Below, in pieces: positions 48,361-60,320 of a stretch of 64,000 nucleotides of DNA. Location of the stretch: the NCBI GenBank assembly GCA_023333565.1, contig JAJKFH010004053.1, positions 2,666,001-2,730,000 of the forward strand, in the 5' to 3' direction. Position 1 is the stretch's first letter. Each line of letters starts with the position of its first letter. Both the position numbers and the translations under genes were made by a program. Below the pieces are notes generated by a model. The model had not been told where the DNA came from. It did no database searches and was given only the letters and a program-made list of their open reading frames with translations. This DNA is from Puffinus mauretanicus (lineage: Eukaryota > Chordata > Aves > Procellariiformes > Procellariidae).

Positions 48361-49354
48361 ATTCAACCTGTTTATTCTGAATACTTGCAGTCAGTTGAGT
48401 TTCTTGTAAATAAGAGAAAAACAAAAGTGGAGCTCCTCTAAAATTCTAAGCTTTTGTATTAAAAATGGGGAACACCCCAACTAGGCACACAACTTAATGA
48501 AAAATAAATTTTATTTCATTCTGAACCACATACTCACATTCTAAGGAAATTAATCAGTATGCTAAATTAGTGCTGGAGGGTGAGGCGGCTCTTCTGAAGC
48601 ACCTTTAGAGACAATAGGCTGTAGTTTCTTGTTCATAAGCATACATAGTCATTCTCATTCAGTATAGTGGAGTTTTTCCTAACTTGTGTGGAGAAAAAAT
48701 CACAATAAGACTAATTTTATTTTAATCTTATTCAGTTCGTCTTGACATGCTTGTGCCTCTTTTTGTCTCCTGTCTAATAGAACAGCAGTTTATAACAAAT
48801 AGTATGCTGCAATTGTGTGAATTTACAGAATTTAAGAGGAGATACTTCAGCCATTCAAGAGAGATATCTTCCTATTCTCCGCACTTTCTAACATGTGTCA
48901 GGCCTAAATACTCTAGATGTTCACAACAAGAGATGTTTTGAGTCAAGATTTTTAGGAAAGATTCTTATTGTAAACAAACTGGAAAGGATAAAAGTACAGT
49001 TGAGGGAGTTCTTGTTTATCTGTGTTTGATGGCATTGTGATACAGTGACAAAAGCAAGTCTTATTTGTTTGACTTAACGAATTTTCACAGTTCTTTTTCA
49101 GATTACATTGTCAACAATGCATCTTTATGTTGTTACCCTCTTTCCAATCTGCCCTGTTTTTCCTTGAAGGCAATGAGATTTTTCTGGTGATTACTGTCCA
49201 TGAGAAATAAAAAGGTTTGAAATACACTTTATTATACTGGTCTATGAAGAAGGAAAGGGATTATTTTAAATAAGGATTGGCAAGATATGAACACTCTTGA
49301 TAATCAGACCTATCATGCAACTGCTCTAAATCTTCTTGGTCTTTATAGCAAAAT

Positions 49355-49368
49355 GATATATATATATC
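49355..49368 (+). repeat. (AT)7-type dinucleotide run
   Basis: GATATATATATATCC: a short alternating AT run, otherwise unremarkable. Confidence 0.85.
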
Positions 49369-49460
49369 CAAAGCTGTAACTGAACTTTGCATCTCAAGGT
49401 ATAACATATAATAAACTTTAAAACAAATATGATCACTTTCAGAAGTAAGAAAGTCCTGGC

Positions 49461-49486
49461 AAATATCACTTTTCAAAGTGATATTT
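49461..49486. repeat. perfect inverted repeat, 10-bp arms, 6-bp loop
   Basis: AAATATCACT, then TTTCAA, then AGTGATATTT. The arms are exact reverse complements. It is AT-rich with a short stem, so probably chance or a minor structural feature. Confidence 0.8.
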
Positions 49487-49854
49487 CAAAGCTTAGCATC
49501 CTGAGGAGATTTTACTTTATATTGAAAAACATGCTTTAGTTCAAAATGACCACAGCAAAAAATGTTATTGATTGTATTTCACTTTGCAAAATATAACTAA
49601 AATAGAACACAAAATCTGAATTTTGTTTCACAGTGGTTTCAATAAGTGTAAAGAACCACATGAGATAAATTTACCCACTAACTCTACTGTTTGCTTACTG
49701 AAAGTGCAGTACTCCAGAGAGATCTTTAAGAATATGAACACCAATGTAGATCAATTTTTTGCCCCATCCAATGACATTTCTCATTTTCAATAAATAAATA
49801 GGTAAATATTTAGCAGTATTAAAATAAACCAATTCTTTATTTGGAAAAGGATGC

Positions 49855-49867
49855 GGGGGGGGGGGGG
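49855..49867 (+). repeat. G13 homopolymer
   Basis: Thirteen consecutive G after ATGC, in AT-rich DNA. Such a run is rare and prone to length variation and sequencing error. Confidence 0.9.
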
Positions 49868-52800
49868 ATAACTGTTAAGAAATACTACCCGATAAAGGTG
49901 ATTAAAACCATTCCTGTATTGTGGTCAGATTCAGCTTATCATTTCAGTTTAAAATTGTGTGTATTTTTAGTGGAAAAGGCATAAGAAAAGAAAAGGTGGA
50001 AGGGAGGGTTTGGAAAGGAAACATTTGACTTCTGAAACGTCAACATTGGTTCCAAAGGCATTTTGGGTTTTGTTGCAAAATATCTGTTTTCCACTGGAAT
50101 TATTAAAAGCGATACCATAATAAATAAATGAATAATTTTTTTCAGGTCAAGTAAGTCCATTTAAAGGCAGATTCTCAAAACTACCTACCTGCTTATGCAT
50201 TCACATTTTCGTTGCAGAACCAACCAATTTATTGTTTCTGTAATTTTAGCCACCACAGATTTCACCCACCAGAAGAATGCGTGACAAAAGATGAAGAGCT
50301 TTATCACTGCATATCCAAATATAGCTTGCCTTTAAAACCCAGGATTTGCCTCTCTACTTATGAGAACCACTTTTATGTGTGCTTGTCATCTAAAGGATTT
50401 TGAGGAACTGTGGATGAAAAATCTATAGGAGCACTGGCTTAGCACAGAAATTCAGCCGAGTGCCAGGGTGGGTTAGCTCTGCACACATCCGAGGGGTGTT
50501 ACAACACAGCACGGGAGAGCATTGCACATGGATTTTGGCCAGTTTTCCCCCTTTGGCATCTCATTCCTGGCCTCCACTGCCTGCAGTTAAGGACTTTTCT
50601 GATTCCAGTGTGGCTCTTCCCAAGGTACAAGAAGTACAGTACTATCAGCTTTGATATGTATGGATCACTGAGATAAAAGACCAGAGAAGAGTGGGAATTT
50701 ATTTAAAAATCATGCCATTTGAGCCAGTGATAGTAAAAATCTATGGTTAAGCATCTCGGTTACTTAGCTTGGTGTCCAAACCCCTAACTCCATGAGGTCT
50801 GCAGCTCCAAAGCTAGTTCAGTCAAAGAGTGACATAACAGGAACCCATCTGAATACAGACTGTTATGCATGCAGGGCAGATCTGAACTCTGAATGTTAAG
50901 CTAGAATACATTATCTAATGGAAAAAAAATCATCATTGACTGTCAAAATTAACGGACAAGCACACAGCAAGAAATAAAAAGTAAAATTGCCTGGTGAGCT
51001 AAACACAGCTTATTTTGTTTTAAATTACAGTAATAAAAATGTCACAGGTGAGGGAGATATAATTTTTGTCCACATTTTGGAACACAATCTGTTCAATCAA
51101 AAATTAAGATGTCTGTTCTGTTACTGCTATGTCCATCTTTGAACCACGCTGCCCCTTTATAAATCAGCTAGAGCAGAGAAAAAAATGTAGTAACATTTTT
51201 TTTTCTTTCTTTGTCAGAATCCGTTAGTTTTATGACTGTGTCAAATCCTGCCATTTAAGATCTGGGGTTTTTTATATATATTTAGTACATGTGTTTGATG
51301 CTTCTGTGTGAAACTGTTTTCATTTTGTGCTGTCTAGTATAATATCTGGAGTCATGCATCAGTTGTTGTTGTGAATAAAGATTTACTGGGGAATGTTCAA
51401 ATAAAGAAAGGCTGTCATGTCACAGTGACAAATCTAATGTGTGAAGCAATCACGTTCCTGTAAAAATAAAGATTTATGTAGATATAATATCTTTATCTAC
51501 AGCAATTATATTGAAAGCTATTTCAGGACAGCTGCTATCCAAAGAGCCTTTTCCTGTTCTTTCACTTCATGGGCATGATTGTACTTTTCTTTTAAAAGAA
51601 TCTTAATCAATTTTTTTAATTTAGTTTCATTTTTAACTCAAATATATGTGAATACACACAACCTGAGTCATATTCAGACAGAGGATGTTCTTCCCTACTT
51701 TCTCTGCCTTATTAACAAAGAAGTCCAGGTGTTTCTGATGACAGGTTTGAACCACTTGTGCCAAACCAGTTGGAAACATAAAGGAGAGAGAATTGGCCAG
51801 TGCTTAGGCTGTCTAAAGAATTCCCAAAGGTCTGGTAAGGAGTTTAGAGAGTTTAGATCAGTGAGAATCACTCTATTAACTCCTTTGGAGTCTGGATTAG
51901 GTTTATGAGAACAATTCATTTCCACTCTAAACAAATCTGCCTGTTGCAGGACTTATCATAATTCTTCAGTGATTTACAAGAAAGCATACTGATGGATAGC
52001 AGTTTGAATATTCTACTGATATAAAGGTTACATGAGTTTTTCTTTTGGGGATGAACAGTTAATTACATTTGAATAATTGGACCATATGTGCTGAACTATA
52101 GGAATATTTGATTGCAGAGCTGATCAGGACCTTCCATTTCTGAACGCAGACATCTGAAGTGCTCTGGTTCACAAGAGGATGCAACTACACTAAACTTTTG
52201 TTGATGTTTCTAAGGAAGAAGCTCATTTCTTCTCTGCAAAATGTGAGAGATTTTTTGTCTGGGGAATATATCCAGCAAGTGAAATATGCCAGAACAAAAA
52301 AGGCCTATCCACTTTAACCTATGCTTTATCATCCACCAGCTCTCTCAGCCTATTTATCAACTCTTGTTTATAGAAGATTGTTTTCCCTCACAGAATATTG
52401 TTTTTTCTCAGATGAAGATGACCTCTTTTCAAGCATTTGCTTCATCCTTGCTTCATACTTTCAGCATTTTTGTTCTGTTAAACTGTACATTTTAGCCTCC
52501 GGGTTGCACAAATTTTTGTGTGTTCAATAAACTAAAACAATCTAAGTTATTACTCTTGGATTACACAGTTTTGAGACCACAATGTTGCTATTGTGTCTTA
52601 CCCTGGGAAATAATAGGGTTTTCGTACATTCAGTGCAGCAACAGACAACTGTGTTCACAAGAGAGCTACACTTACAATGGCCACTTAGGCTTTCAAGCTG
52701 ATGTTAGTGCTCTGCTGGGTCTGAACCTTTGAAATCAAAACATATTTAGCAGTGTCCAGATCCAATTGCGTAAAACACAAAAATGAAAAAACAATCTTTG

Positions 52801-55500
52801 CTGCGCTCAGCCTTGGTACGACTGCAAAAATCTCAGAAGAGAAGAGCTAGAAAAGAAATAAAAGGAAAAAAATGAGGAGGAAAAAATAATGCCTTAAATA
52901 GGCTTTACTGGCCATTAAACTTGAGGTGAGCTGTTTAGACACACAGATTCTCATGGGTGAGTGATATGCAGCTTCTCTACAGCCTGTGGCTAGAGCTGCT
53001 AATAGACACCCAGCACACCTCTAAATCTAAAAGGCTTTGTGGTAATCCCATGAGGATCCCTCACCTCCTGTCTCAGAAATTTTCTCCATATCATATTGCA
53101 TTTTCTTTTGCTATAATGTCTATTTTAAAATCAAGCCACATTGCTTATGTTTAAGTGGATTGATCCTCTGGGTAGCATATGTGTAATAAATCACTGAGAA
53201 CCTGTGGGATTATTTTAACAACTTTGTTCAAGATAGCCGACCAAAAAATAATCATAATAAATCAATAGATTAAGATACACAGTAAATTTAGCCTTACAGC
53301 TTGATAGGGAGAGAGTGATTCTAGCAAAACTAGTTAAGTGGCTCCATAGGACTCATGGCAGATTTTCTTGAAGACTTCAGAAAGGAACAAAGGAGGTTTA
53401 ACAAGGACTCCTTGAAAAATGTGAGTGCCTGCTAAGGCTCATTCCTTTCTGTTTACACCTCGTTTGCTGGGTACTGTTTTCTTCTCCTGCAATAGTGTCA
53501 ATAATCTGCATACAGACCAAATGAAGAAGGCCTTAAATATTAACAGGCCACCCAGATAAAAAGTAGCAGGAGGTGGATTTACATGATCTGGGCATTTAAG
53601 ACTTTCTTACAACCTACCTACCTCCTACAACAACGCTGTGTATGAGTGATTGGTGCCATTCTGTGCCTTCCTGTCAGTTGTCATTACCATCATCTTCTTT
53701 TGCGTTCTTCTTCCTACATGTGGCATAACACTTAAAATACAGAACATGCACTAACTCCTTAGGACACTTTCTGACTAGTGACTTCCTTGCCTGACTTGTT
53801 ACTGCATCTTTCTAAGCATGATCTAAATTCACTGAGTTTTGATAGAAAGTGAGAACACTTGGCAATATGTCTTTATGTTTGGATTTTCCAGTTGATATTG
53901 ATGGAAATGGCAAAAACAGATAAAATTGCCTATTTAGTGTTTCAGACTAGACAAAGAGGAGGTAAAATCTGTTATTCAAATGTGAATTTACTCTCTTCTT
54001 TTTGCCCTTGACTACACTTGTTGATTTCCCCCATTATATGTATAAAGAAGTAAGTAAAAAAATATGGGATACCTAATTTTAATGAGTAGCAACTGTACAG
54101 ATTAAAGCCAAAACGGCTTATTCATCAGTCAGCCCTTTTTTCATTGTAGTTGGACGGAACTTAGTAACACCTGCAGTTTCATTTGCATTCTCATATCCAT
54201 TTCTACATAAAGAGAAGGGAATGAGATCTGCCATCAAGTGTCTCACACTGGGACTGTTATGCGTTTAATATTTATGGCACTTTTAACTGCATTCTAAAAA
54301 TAACTGGAATTTTTTTTTCCAAACAAAAGCAAAAGATATTTTGTATGGGGAAAAAAAAAGGAGTAGTGCTAAAAGGTCTGTTTGGGACAGGTGGTTTAAA
54401 TCAGCATAGTTTCACTAACTTCTACATTGGTTTTGAACTAGGAAGGGTTTTTTGACTGGTGTGACTAAAGAAGTCAAGTACTTTTAAAACAGCTAACATG
54501 AGCAGGAAGGTGAATGATTCCAGGTTTAAATGTGTTTGAGTAGTCCTTCTCCACCTACTACATGTGGCCTGAGGGAAGAGGATGAAAAGCCATAAGATAG
54601 AGTAGAGCAAATAAAACCAATAAAGGAAGCAGTATCTGTAGAATCGTATTACATCCATCTTTGGAGATCCGTAAAGCCCACAGACCACTGCAGCGGCTGA
54701 AAAGCAACATTAAGCTGAGGCAGACAAAGATGCCCTCTACAAAGGCAAGCAGAACAAGTTTTGATCGACAAGTTTATATGAAAAACATTTTAGTTCTACT
54801 GCCATGGGAGTAGTGAAATTGTCCAGCCATTGTCTTTTTCGGCTTTTATGAGATAGCTGTTCTATAAAATGTGTCATATGAAATCTTCATAAAAAACATC
54901 TTGACATTTTATTAAAAGCTCCAGATATGGCTTCTAAAGGGAATGTAGCTTGCCCATTCACAAAAATTTCTTCCTGACAGCACTTATTTTGTGTAAACTC
55001 TTTGCTCTCTTACCACTTGTTTACCAGCTCTTGATTTTTCCCTCGGGGTAACATACAGTCAACATTTTATCCACAAACATCTTGAGAAGGAATAGAAACC
55101 TCCATCAAGATTTTTTAATCAACACTTAACCACATGCATTTCTGCTTGGTCTCCAGTGGTCATGTTTGAAAACACCTTACTAGGAGAACCCTTGACAGAT
55201 TCAGCAGAGACTGGGAGGATAACAGGCAAAAGTACTTTTTTATCAAAGAATCTCTATGAAAGGTACATTGAGATGTACAAGTGTCTGTTTTATCCTTCTT
55301 TTCTTTCTCTGATTCTTTTCCCTTTTGTGGGCAAAATTATTTCTAAATTCACCAACACTTTCTGTTCCCCGGTCATAACATTGTTCCCATGGTATTAAGC
55401 AAGATTGATGTTAGCCAAAAAAATTCGCTCATTAGGAGTTAAAAGGAGATCTGCATGGTGCCAGACTGTACTGCATCTGTCTAGCATGAGTTTGCTGTGC

Positions 55501-55600
55501 CATGCTCCATAGCATCTGGCACTGGCCACTCAGAAAAAGGGTGGTGGATTAGATGGATCATGGATGTAATCCACTTTGACAAGATCTATGTTCCTGTGAC
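55501..55600 (+). mobile_element. ancient CR1-family 3' tail fragment
   Basis: 'TAGCATCTGGCACTGGCCAC' followed by 'GGATTAGATGGATCATGG' and 'GATCTATGTTCCTGTGA' follows the 3' end of the old amniote CR1 type (GCATTGGCCACT ... ACTGGACTAGATGGACC ... TTCTTATGTT). It is the same old layer as the minus-strand copy at 30.6 kb, but in plus orientation and only the last 100 bp. Confidence 0.55.
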
Positions 55601-58600
55601 TCAAGGAACATAATCCAATTATTCAAAGGAGCGGGTGCACTGTATTTAAAAACACAGCCTCTTGTGTTAAGTTTCCACCTGAAGCAATATGATAAATATC
55701 GTATGTGTTTTATTTAAAGAATGCATTAATGAGACATGTTTTTTCAGACCTTATTTAAAAGTTTGCTTTAAACATGAGTTTGTGTGTGTTTTTGCTAAAA
55801 GGGGAGAATGGCTAAAATATAACCCCTGCCCCCCCAGACTCATATATTACAATGTTTGACAGACCACAATTTTAATGACAAGGCTACATTAAAGAGGAAA
55901 ACATAGATATAAAAATTTGCCTTCTGCATGATCCTGATATTGTTTTAAGATACTTAGCCCTCTCCACACCTAACTCTAAAGTGCAGCAGAAAATCCTGGT
56001 TCTTAAGCCAAATGTAAAAAAAAAACCCTTTTCCTACCCCTTTCCTTGTAGCGTGGTTTTTGGGGGTTTTTTTTGCTTTTGCTTTTTTTTGTTATTATTT
56101 TCAAAAAAAAATGTATATATTTATTAAGGTTGCAATCTGACCTCACTCCTTAATTAACGGAGAAAAAACTTTGAACAGTGAATGGATTCTTTCTGACCTG
56201 ATAAGTCATTCAGCCTGATTACAGTTTTTCAGGTGGTTCGGAAACAGAGTGTGCATGCATTCTCTGATGTTTGGTGGTGCGGTGCAAACTGCATGATTGT
56301 AGTGCAAATGGCAACCTCGGAGCAAGCACTGAGAATCTCTCTTACCCTCCACCCTCATGAAATGTCCAGTTAAATTATCAAATACAGTTGAGGTTGCCAA
56401 ACAAGTTACTGAGAGAAGGGAGAGGGTGGTCAGGAAAAGGGAGAAGGAAAGATAACAAACAATATGAGTGCATCCACTGTTTTCCCTTAGAAAATGAAGC
56501 TAAATAGTGAGGCATCAACCGCCGTGGGTCATCAGATCATCAGCTAGTTAATACTTGCTATTTCTTCGAGCACTTTAAATCAGCTGTGAATTGGGCCCTT
56601 GACTTTAGTATCACTGGATCCTTTTTCATCCGATGTGAATGATTTTAGAGGCACAGAATGGCAGATACTTATAAGTATGCCTGCACACAGCTCAATTTAA
56701 ATTGTTTCTCTCTATTCCACAGATTAAACAGCTCTCTACACACCATTCAGCTGGTTCTTCTGTGCTTTCCCATACACTGCTTGCTCTATTACTGCTTTTT
56801 CAGGGTTAATTCAAACAAAGGAACCCCTCTTCTACATTCAAATCCCACCTTAAAAGTTCACCTTTATCAGAAAGTTGGTAAGCTGGTAGTCAACTCATAA
56901 TGCCCAGAACAAGAGATGGTTTGAGACTTTCTAAACATTTCAGCAGCAAAATATGCATGATTAAATACTGTGCTATCAAAAAGAATTTGCCAACTTAAAA
57001 TGGTATGTCTTCCTCACTTCTAAGGTGTCCATTTTGTGGTTATCACAAATAATCACAAGTAGTTATGTAACAACAGCACTGAGAGAAAAAGATTTACCAT
57101 TATTAAACAGGACTTATAATTTTTCTCCCTCTGCACAGGGGAGAAATTTAACTTAAACAGCAAATCAACAACTTGTTTCTGGATATCCCATATGAGCCAT
57201 TTAACTAGCTAGATATACAGGTTTATTACTTGCAATCTGTGGGTCACAGCTCTTTTGATTGTACTCCCAGCAGTAATATCTCGCAATAAGGTGTTATACA
57301 AATTGATCTAATGAATAACAGAGAAGACATGAACCAAAGCTGAATCTTATGAACCTCATTCTCTTTTGAAATGTTCTTTTGAACCCATTTTAAGGCACCC
57401 GTACATTGCAAAGCATAATGTAAGCTGTCTACCTAGAGGTCAGGAACGTAACACTATGAGAACACAGTGGGGTATTTTCTTCACGTTTTAGATGTGCATT
57501 GTTGCTACTTCCATTGGACACTGATGCAAATCATCCAAAAATATCCACAGCATTGACTGTTCACTGCCTAAGAGTTTTGGAATAACTCACAACTGCTACT
57601 GAGATAATGTAGCTAGCAGAAATATCTGAGCTACAACTAACTCCAAGCATCTTTGGAGATCTTTCCTCATGCATAAAGTCACCTAAACAAAACTAGTACT
57701 GCTACCTACAGTGACACCACCTTGCTTTTTCCAGTAATAACATGATCATTATTATAGTTCTTTTTGCCCCATCTGCCTGATTTCGTTCTTGTGTACAGAA
57801 CAGCAATCTGGGATATAACCATATGACTCCTCAGTGTTAGGAAAAAAAAAAAGAGACTCCCCAATTTGAGGCTTCTATTAAATTCTAACCTAATCTTCCT
57901 CAAAAGCCTGGTATTTCATGAATGGACAATTTTCAAAGATACTGTACATTCAGACTTTGCATTGATTTGCATCTCAAATTCATTTTTGTTTATAAGATTG
58001 TATTGATACCCGTTGAGCAGAAAAAGATTATTAGCTTTGCAACACAGATGGAAAAACTTGATTTGTGTGAGACAAATCAAATGTTGAGCAATTAATTAGA
58101 TCCCTCTTTTTCTCCACAGCCTCCTTTTGCAATTATCAGCTTTACCTGAACAAACTGATATCATACCTTCTGGATGTTCATTTTCTAAGAGCCTTGGCTT
58201 GGAAAGTGATAACCCTGCTTCATCCTACATACTTCAGCCCCTATTTCTTTGTTTTTACACCTGTATATCTAACTGGAGAACTAATCTTCTTACAGCCTTC
58301 AGCCTCCTGTTGACCTATCCCTTACTACACAAGTCAATTCTTTCTTGACAGGCATCTTCAATCATTTTGTACTAATAATTGTCTAGATAAAATATATGAC
58401 ATAGAAGACACATGAATAATTGTGAAAACTTTGGCCATGGATTATATGTTTTTTAGACTTCCCATAATCCATCCCTTCCTTACTACTGCTAATAAATTCT
58501 TTTGGATTCCATGATAATGTAGATGACTTAAATTTCATCGTGATTGGTAAGGGTCATGCAGGTGTAACAGGAGACATGCTAGACAAAAATGAAGTCTCCT

Positions 58601-59884
58601 ACATATCTGGTATGCTCATCTCCCCAGGTTTGCATTAAAAATGTTGCTTGTGGGATCCCTTCTCATTACATTCTATAAGAATGAAGCACAGATGGAAATA
58701 CATGCCAGCTAGCTGGTACACACGCGTAACCACCAGAGGCAATAGTGCCTGTTTAATATATTGCAACCTTATATATAGTATTAAAGGGTACTGTAATCTA
58801 AAAACCTATATACAAACACAGATTTCCTGTTTTAGCATGCTGGGAAAGTCTCTAAGGGAATCCAGTCAGGAATAATCTTTGTTTTCTTTTAAAACCTCAT
58901 TCAGTTTGCAAATCTAACTGCTAGACGTGTTCAAGGAGACCAGTCCATTATAATTCAATATTCTTTTCTTGTCATTATCCAGGATTGCTGCTTTGTTATT
59001 CAGCCGATATATCTTATTCCTACTGCCAAGCATTGAACCTTCAACACAAAGCTAACATTGTGTTTATAGTCCAGGTCTAAAAGCTTAATGCTGCTGCAGA
59101 AAACAATGCAACAGTTCCTAATGTAGTTTCCCCTTCTCTTTGGCCATGATAAATAATTACATCATTATAAAAAGGCTCTTCAGCCAATGGAATTTTAACC
59201 TTTTTTTGGAGAAGTTGTTTTCAATGCAATATGTTTACACAAACTGAAGAGTTCAAAACCGGAGTTTGATTCCTCACCCAGATTTCTCAAAGCTCTGCAG
59301 GCAATAACTTTCGCGAGAGGCAACCTCTACCACTCAGGCATATCGCTGCTGTATCTCAGGTGTGTAAAAAAGCAGGCTGGTGAGAAGTTCATTCAACAGG
59401 CAACTCATCATTCGTGGGGCAAAGGAAGTAAATATGCATGCACACGTTGGTCTTCTGAATGTGAGCTGTCCCTGTTCTTGTACAATGTGTGCGCCCCATA
59501 ACAAATCCTCCTGTTTAGAGTTCGTATTAAGTGAATAACAACTCTCTCTTAGAGAGCTCTAAGAAAAACACCCATGGAGGAAGAAAGCAAAATGTCTGGG
59601 AAAGAGAATTAAAATCATCATTGTTACAGATTTGCACTACCTAGCACTAATAACTCAGGGTGTCACTTTAATGAGAAGGCAAACTACAAAGCCTTTTTCC
59701 TGGGTATGAGTAGAATTAGAAGAATGAAAATGTAAACCAGTGAGACAGTTCCCAAAAAGGAGAGTGGATCACCATGTCTTATGGGTCACACTTTTGATTA
59801 CCTGTACCTTTTCACCTCCCCCTTTCCTTTCCCTTTCTGAAGAGCTGAGGTAACAGGGCTGTAAGAGAAAAGGAAAGAAATAGA
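55601..59884. other. non-coding AT-rich DNA
   Basis: T-rich and A-rich runs at 56060-56125 and about 57840. The stretch at 56140-56400 is repeat-free and looks enhancer-like (CTTAATTAACGG, CAGGTGGTT). TTATAAAAAGGC at about 59165 is TATA-like. No gene recognised. Confidence 0.55.
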
Positions 59885-60320
59885 GTAAGTTAAAGCAGTG
59901 TGACTAAATGAACTTGGCAGCAGGCCAGAGGAGCTGATATCAGAGTGGGGAGACCAGAGGCTCTGATGGCTGCAGGCTCTGCGGCTGCGAAGGTGGGTCA
60001 TCTATCAGCCGAACAAGACAGTTTTAATGTATGGCTTATAATGAGTTCACTGCCAAAATTTTGTGGGTGGGACGAGGAAGTGCTTGCAGCGCTAATGCTC
60101 TGTTACATCTTCTGTTGGACTCAGCATGAGCAGCAGAGGACTGGGGGCAGTCGCAGCCAGGCGTGCCCGTCCCCGAGGCTGGGGTCGGATGCACTCATTT
60201 AATTGTCAGCAGATGAACGTGATGAGCAGGAGTCTCATAAATTCTCGTCTTCGGTGCAGTTCTGTTATTAATGTCGGCAGTAAACATCCATTCAGGGAAA
60301 AGATTAGTCCACAATAAAGC
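59885..60320. promoter_or_regulatory. CpG-retaining, motif-rich segment; candidate conserved enhancer or promoter
   Basis: By hand count about 14 CpG lie between 59979 and 60282 in otherwise CpG-poor DNA, and no repeat is recognisable. The core contains TTTAATTGTCAGCAGATG at about 60198-60215, which combines a homeodomain TAATTG, a Meis/TALE-like TGTCAG and an E-box CAGATG within 18 bp. TTATTAATGTCGG follows at about 60266. Several TTTTAATG/TAATGAG cores lie near 60021-60043. Retained CpG plus clustered motifs suggests long-standing unmethylated, constrained DNA. An AATAAA at 60314-60319 may be chance. The plus frame 59945-60202 (85 codons) does not resemble a protein I know. Confidence 0.3.

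Larger units (their letters stand above)
48361..55500. other. non-coding AT-rich DNA
   Basis: Besides the listed simple repeats and hairpin, no gene, RNA or transposon recognised. Frames such as 51579-51908 (plus) and 51695-51934 (minus) overlap and are unsupported. Confidence 0.6.

Noticed and set aside
59150..59200. TATA-like TTATAAAAAGGC as a promoter
   Set aside because: No accompanying CpG, initiator or transcript structure; such strings are common in AT-rich DNA.
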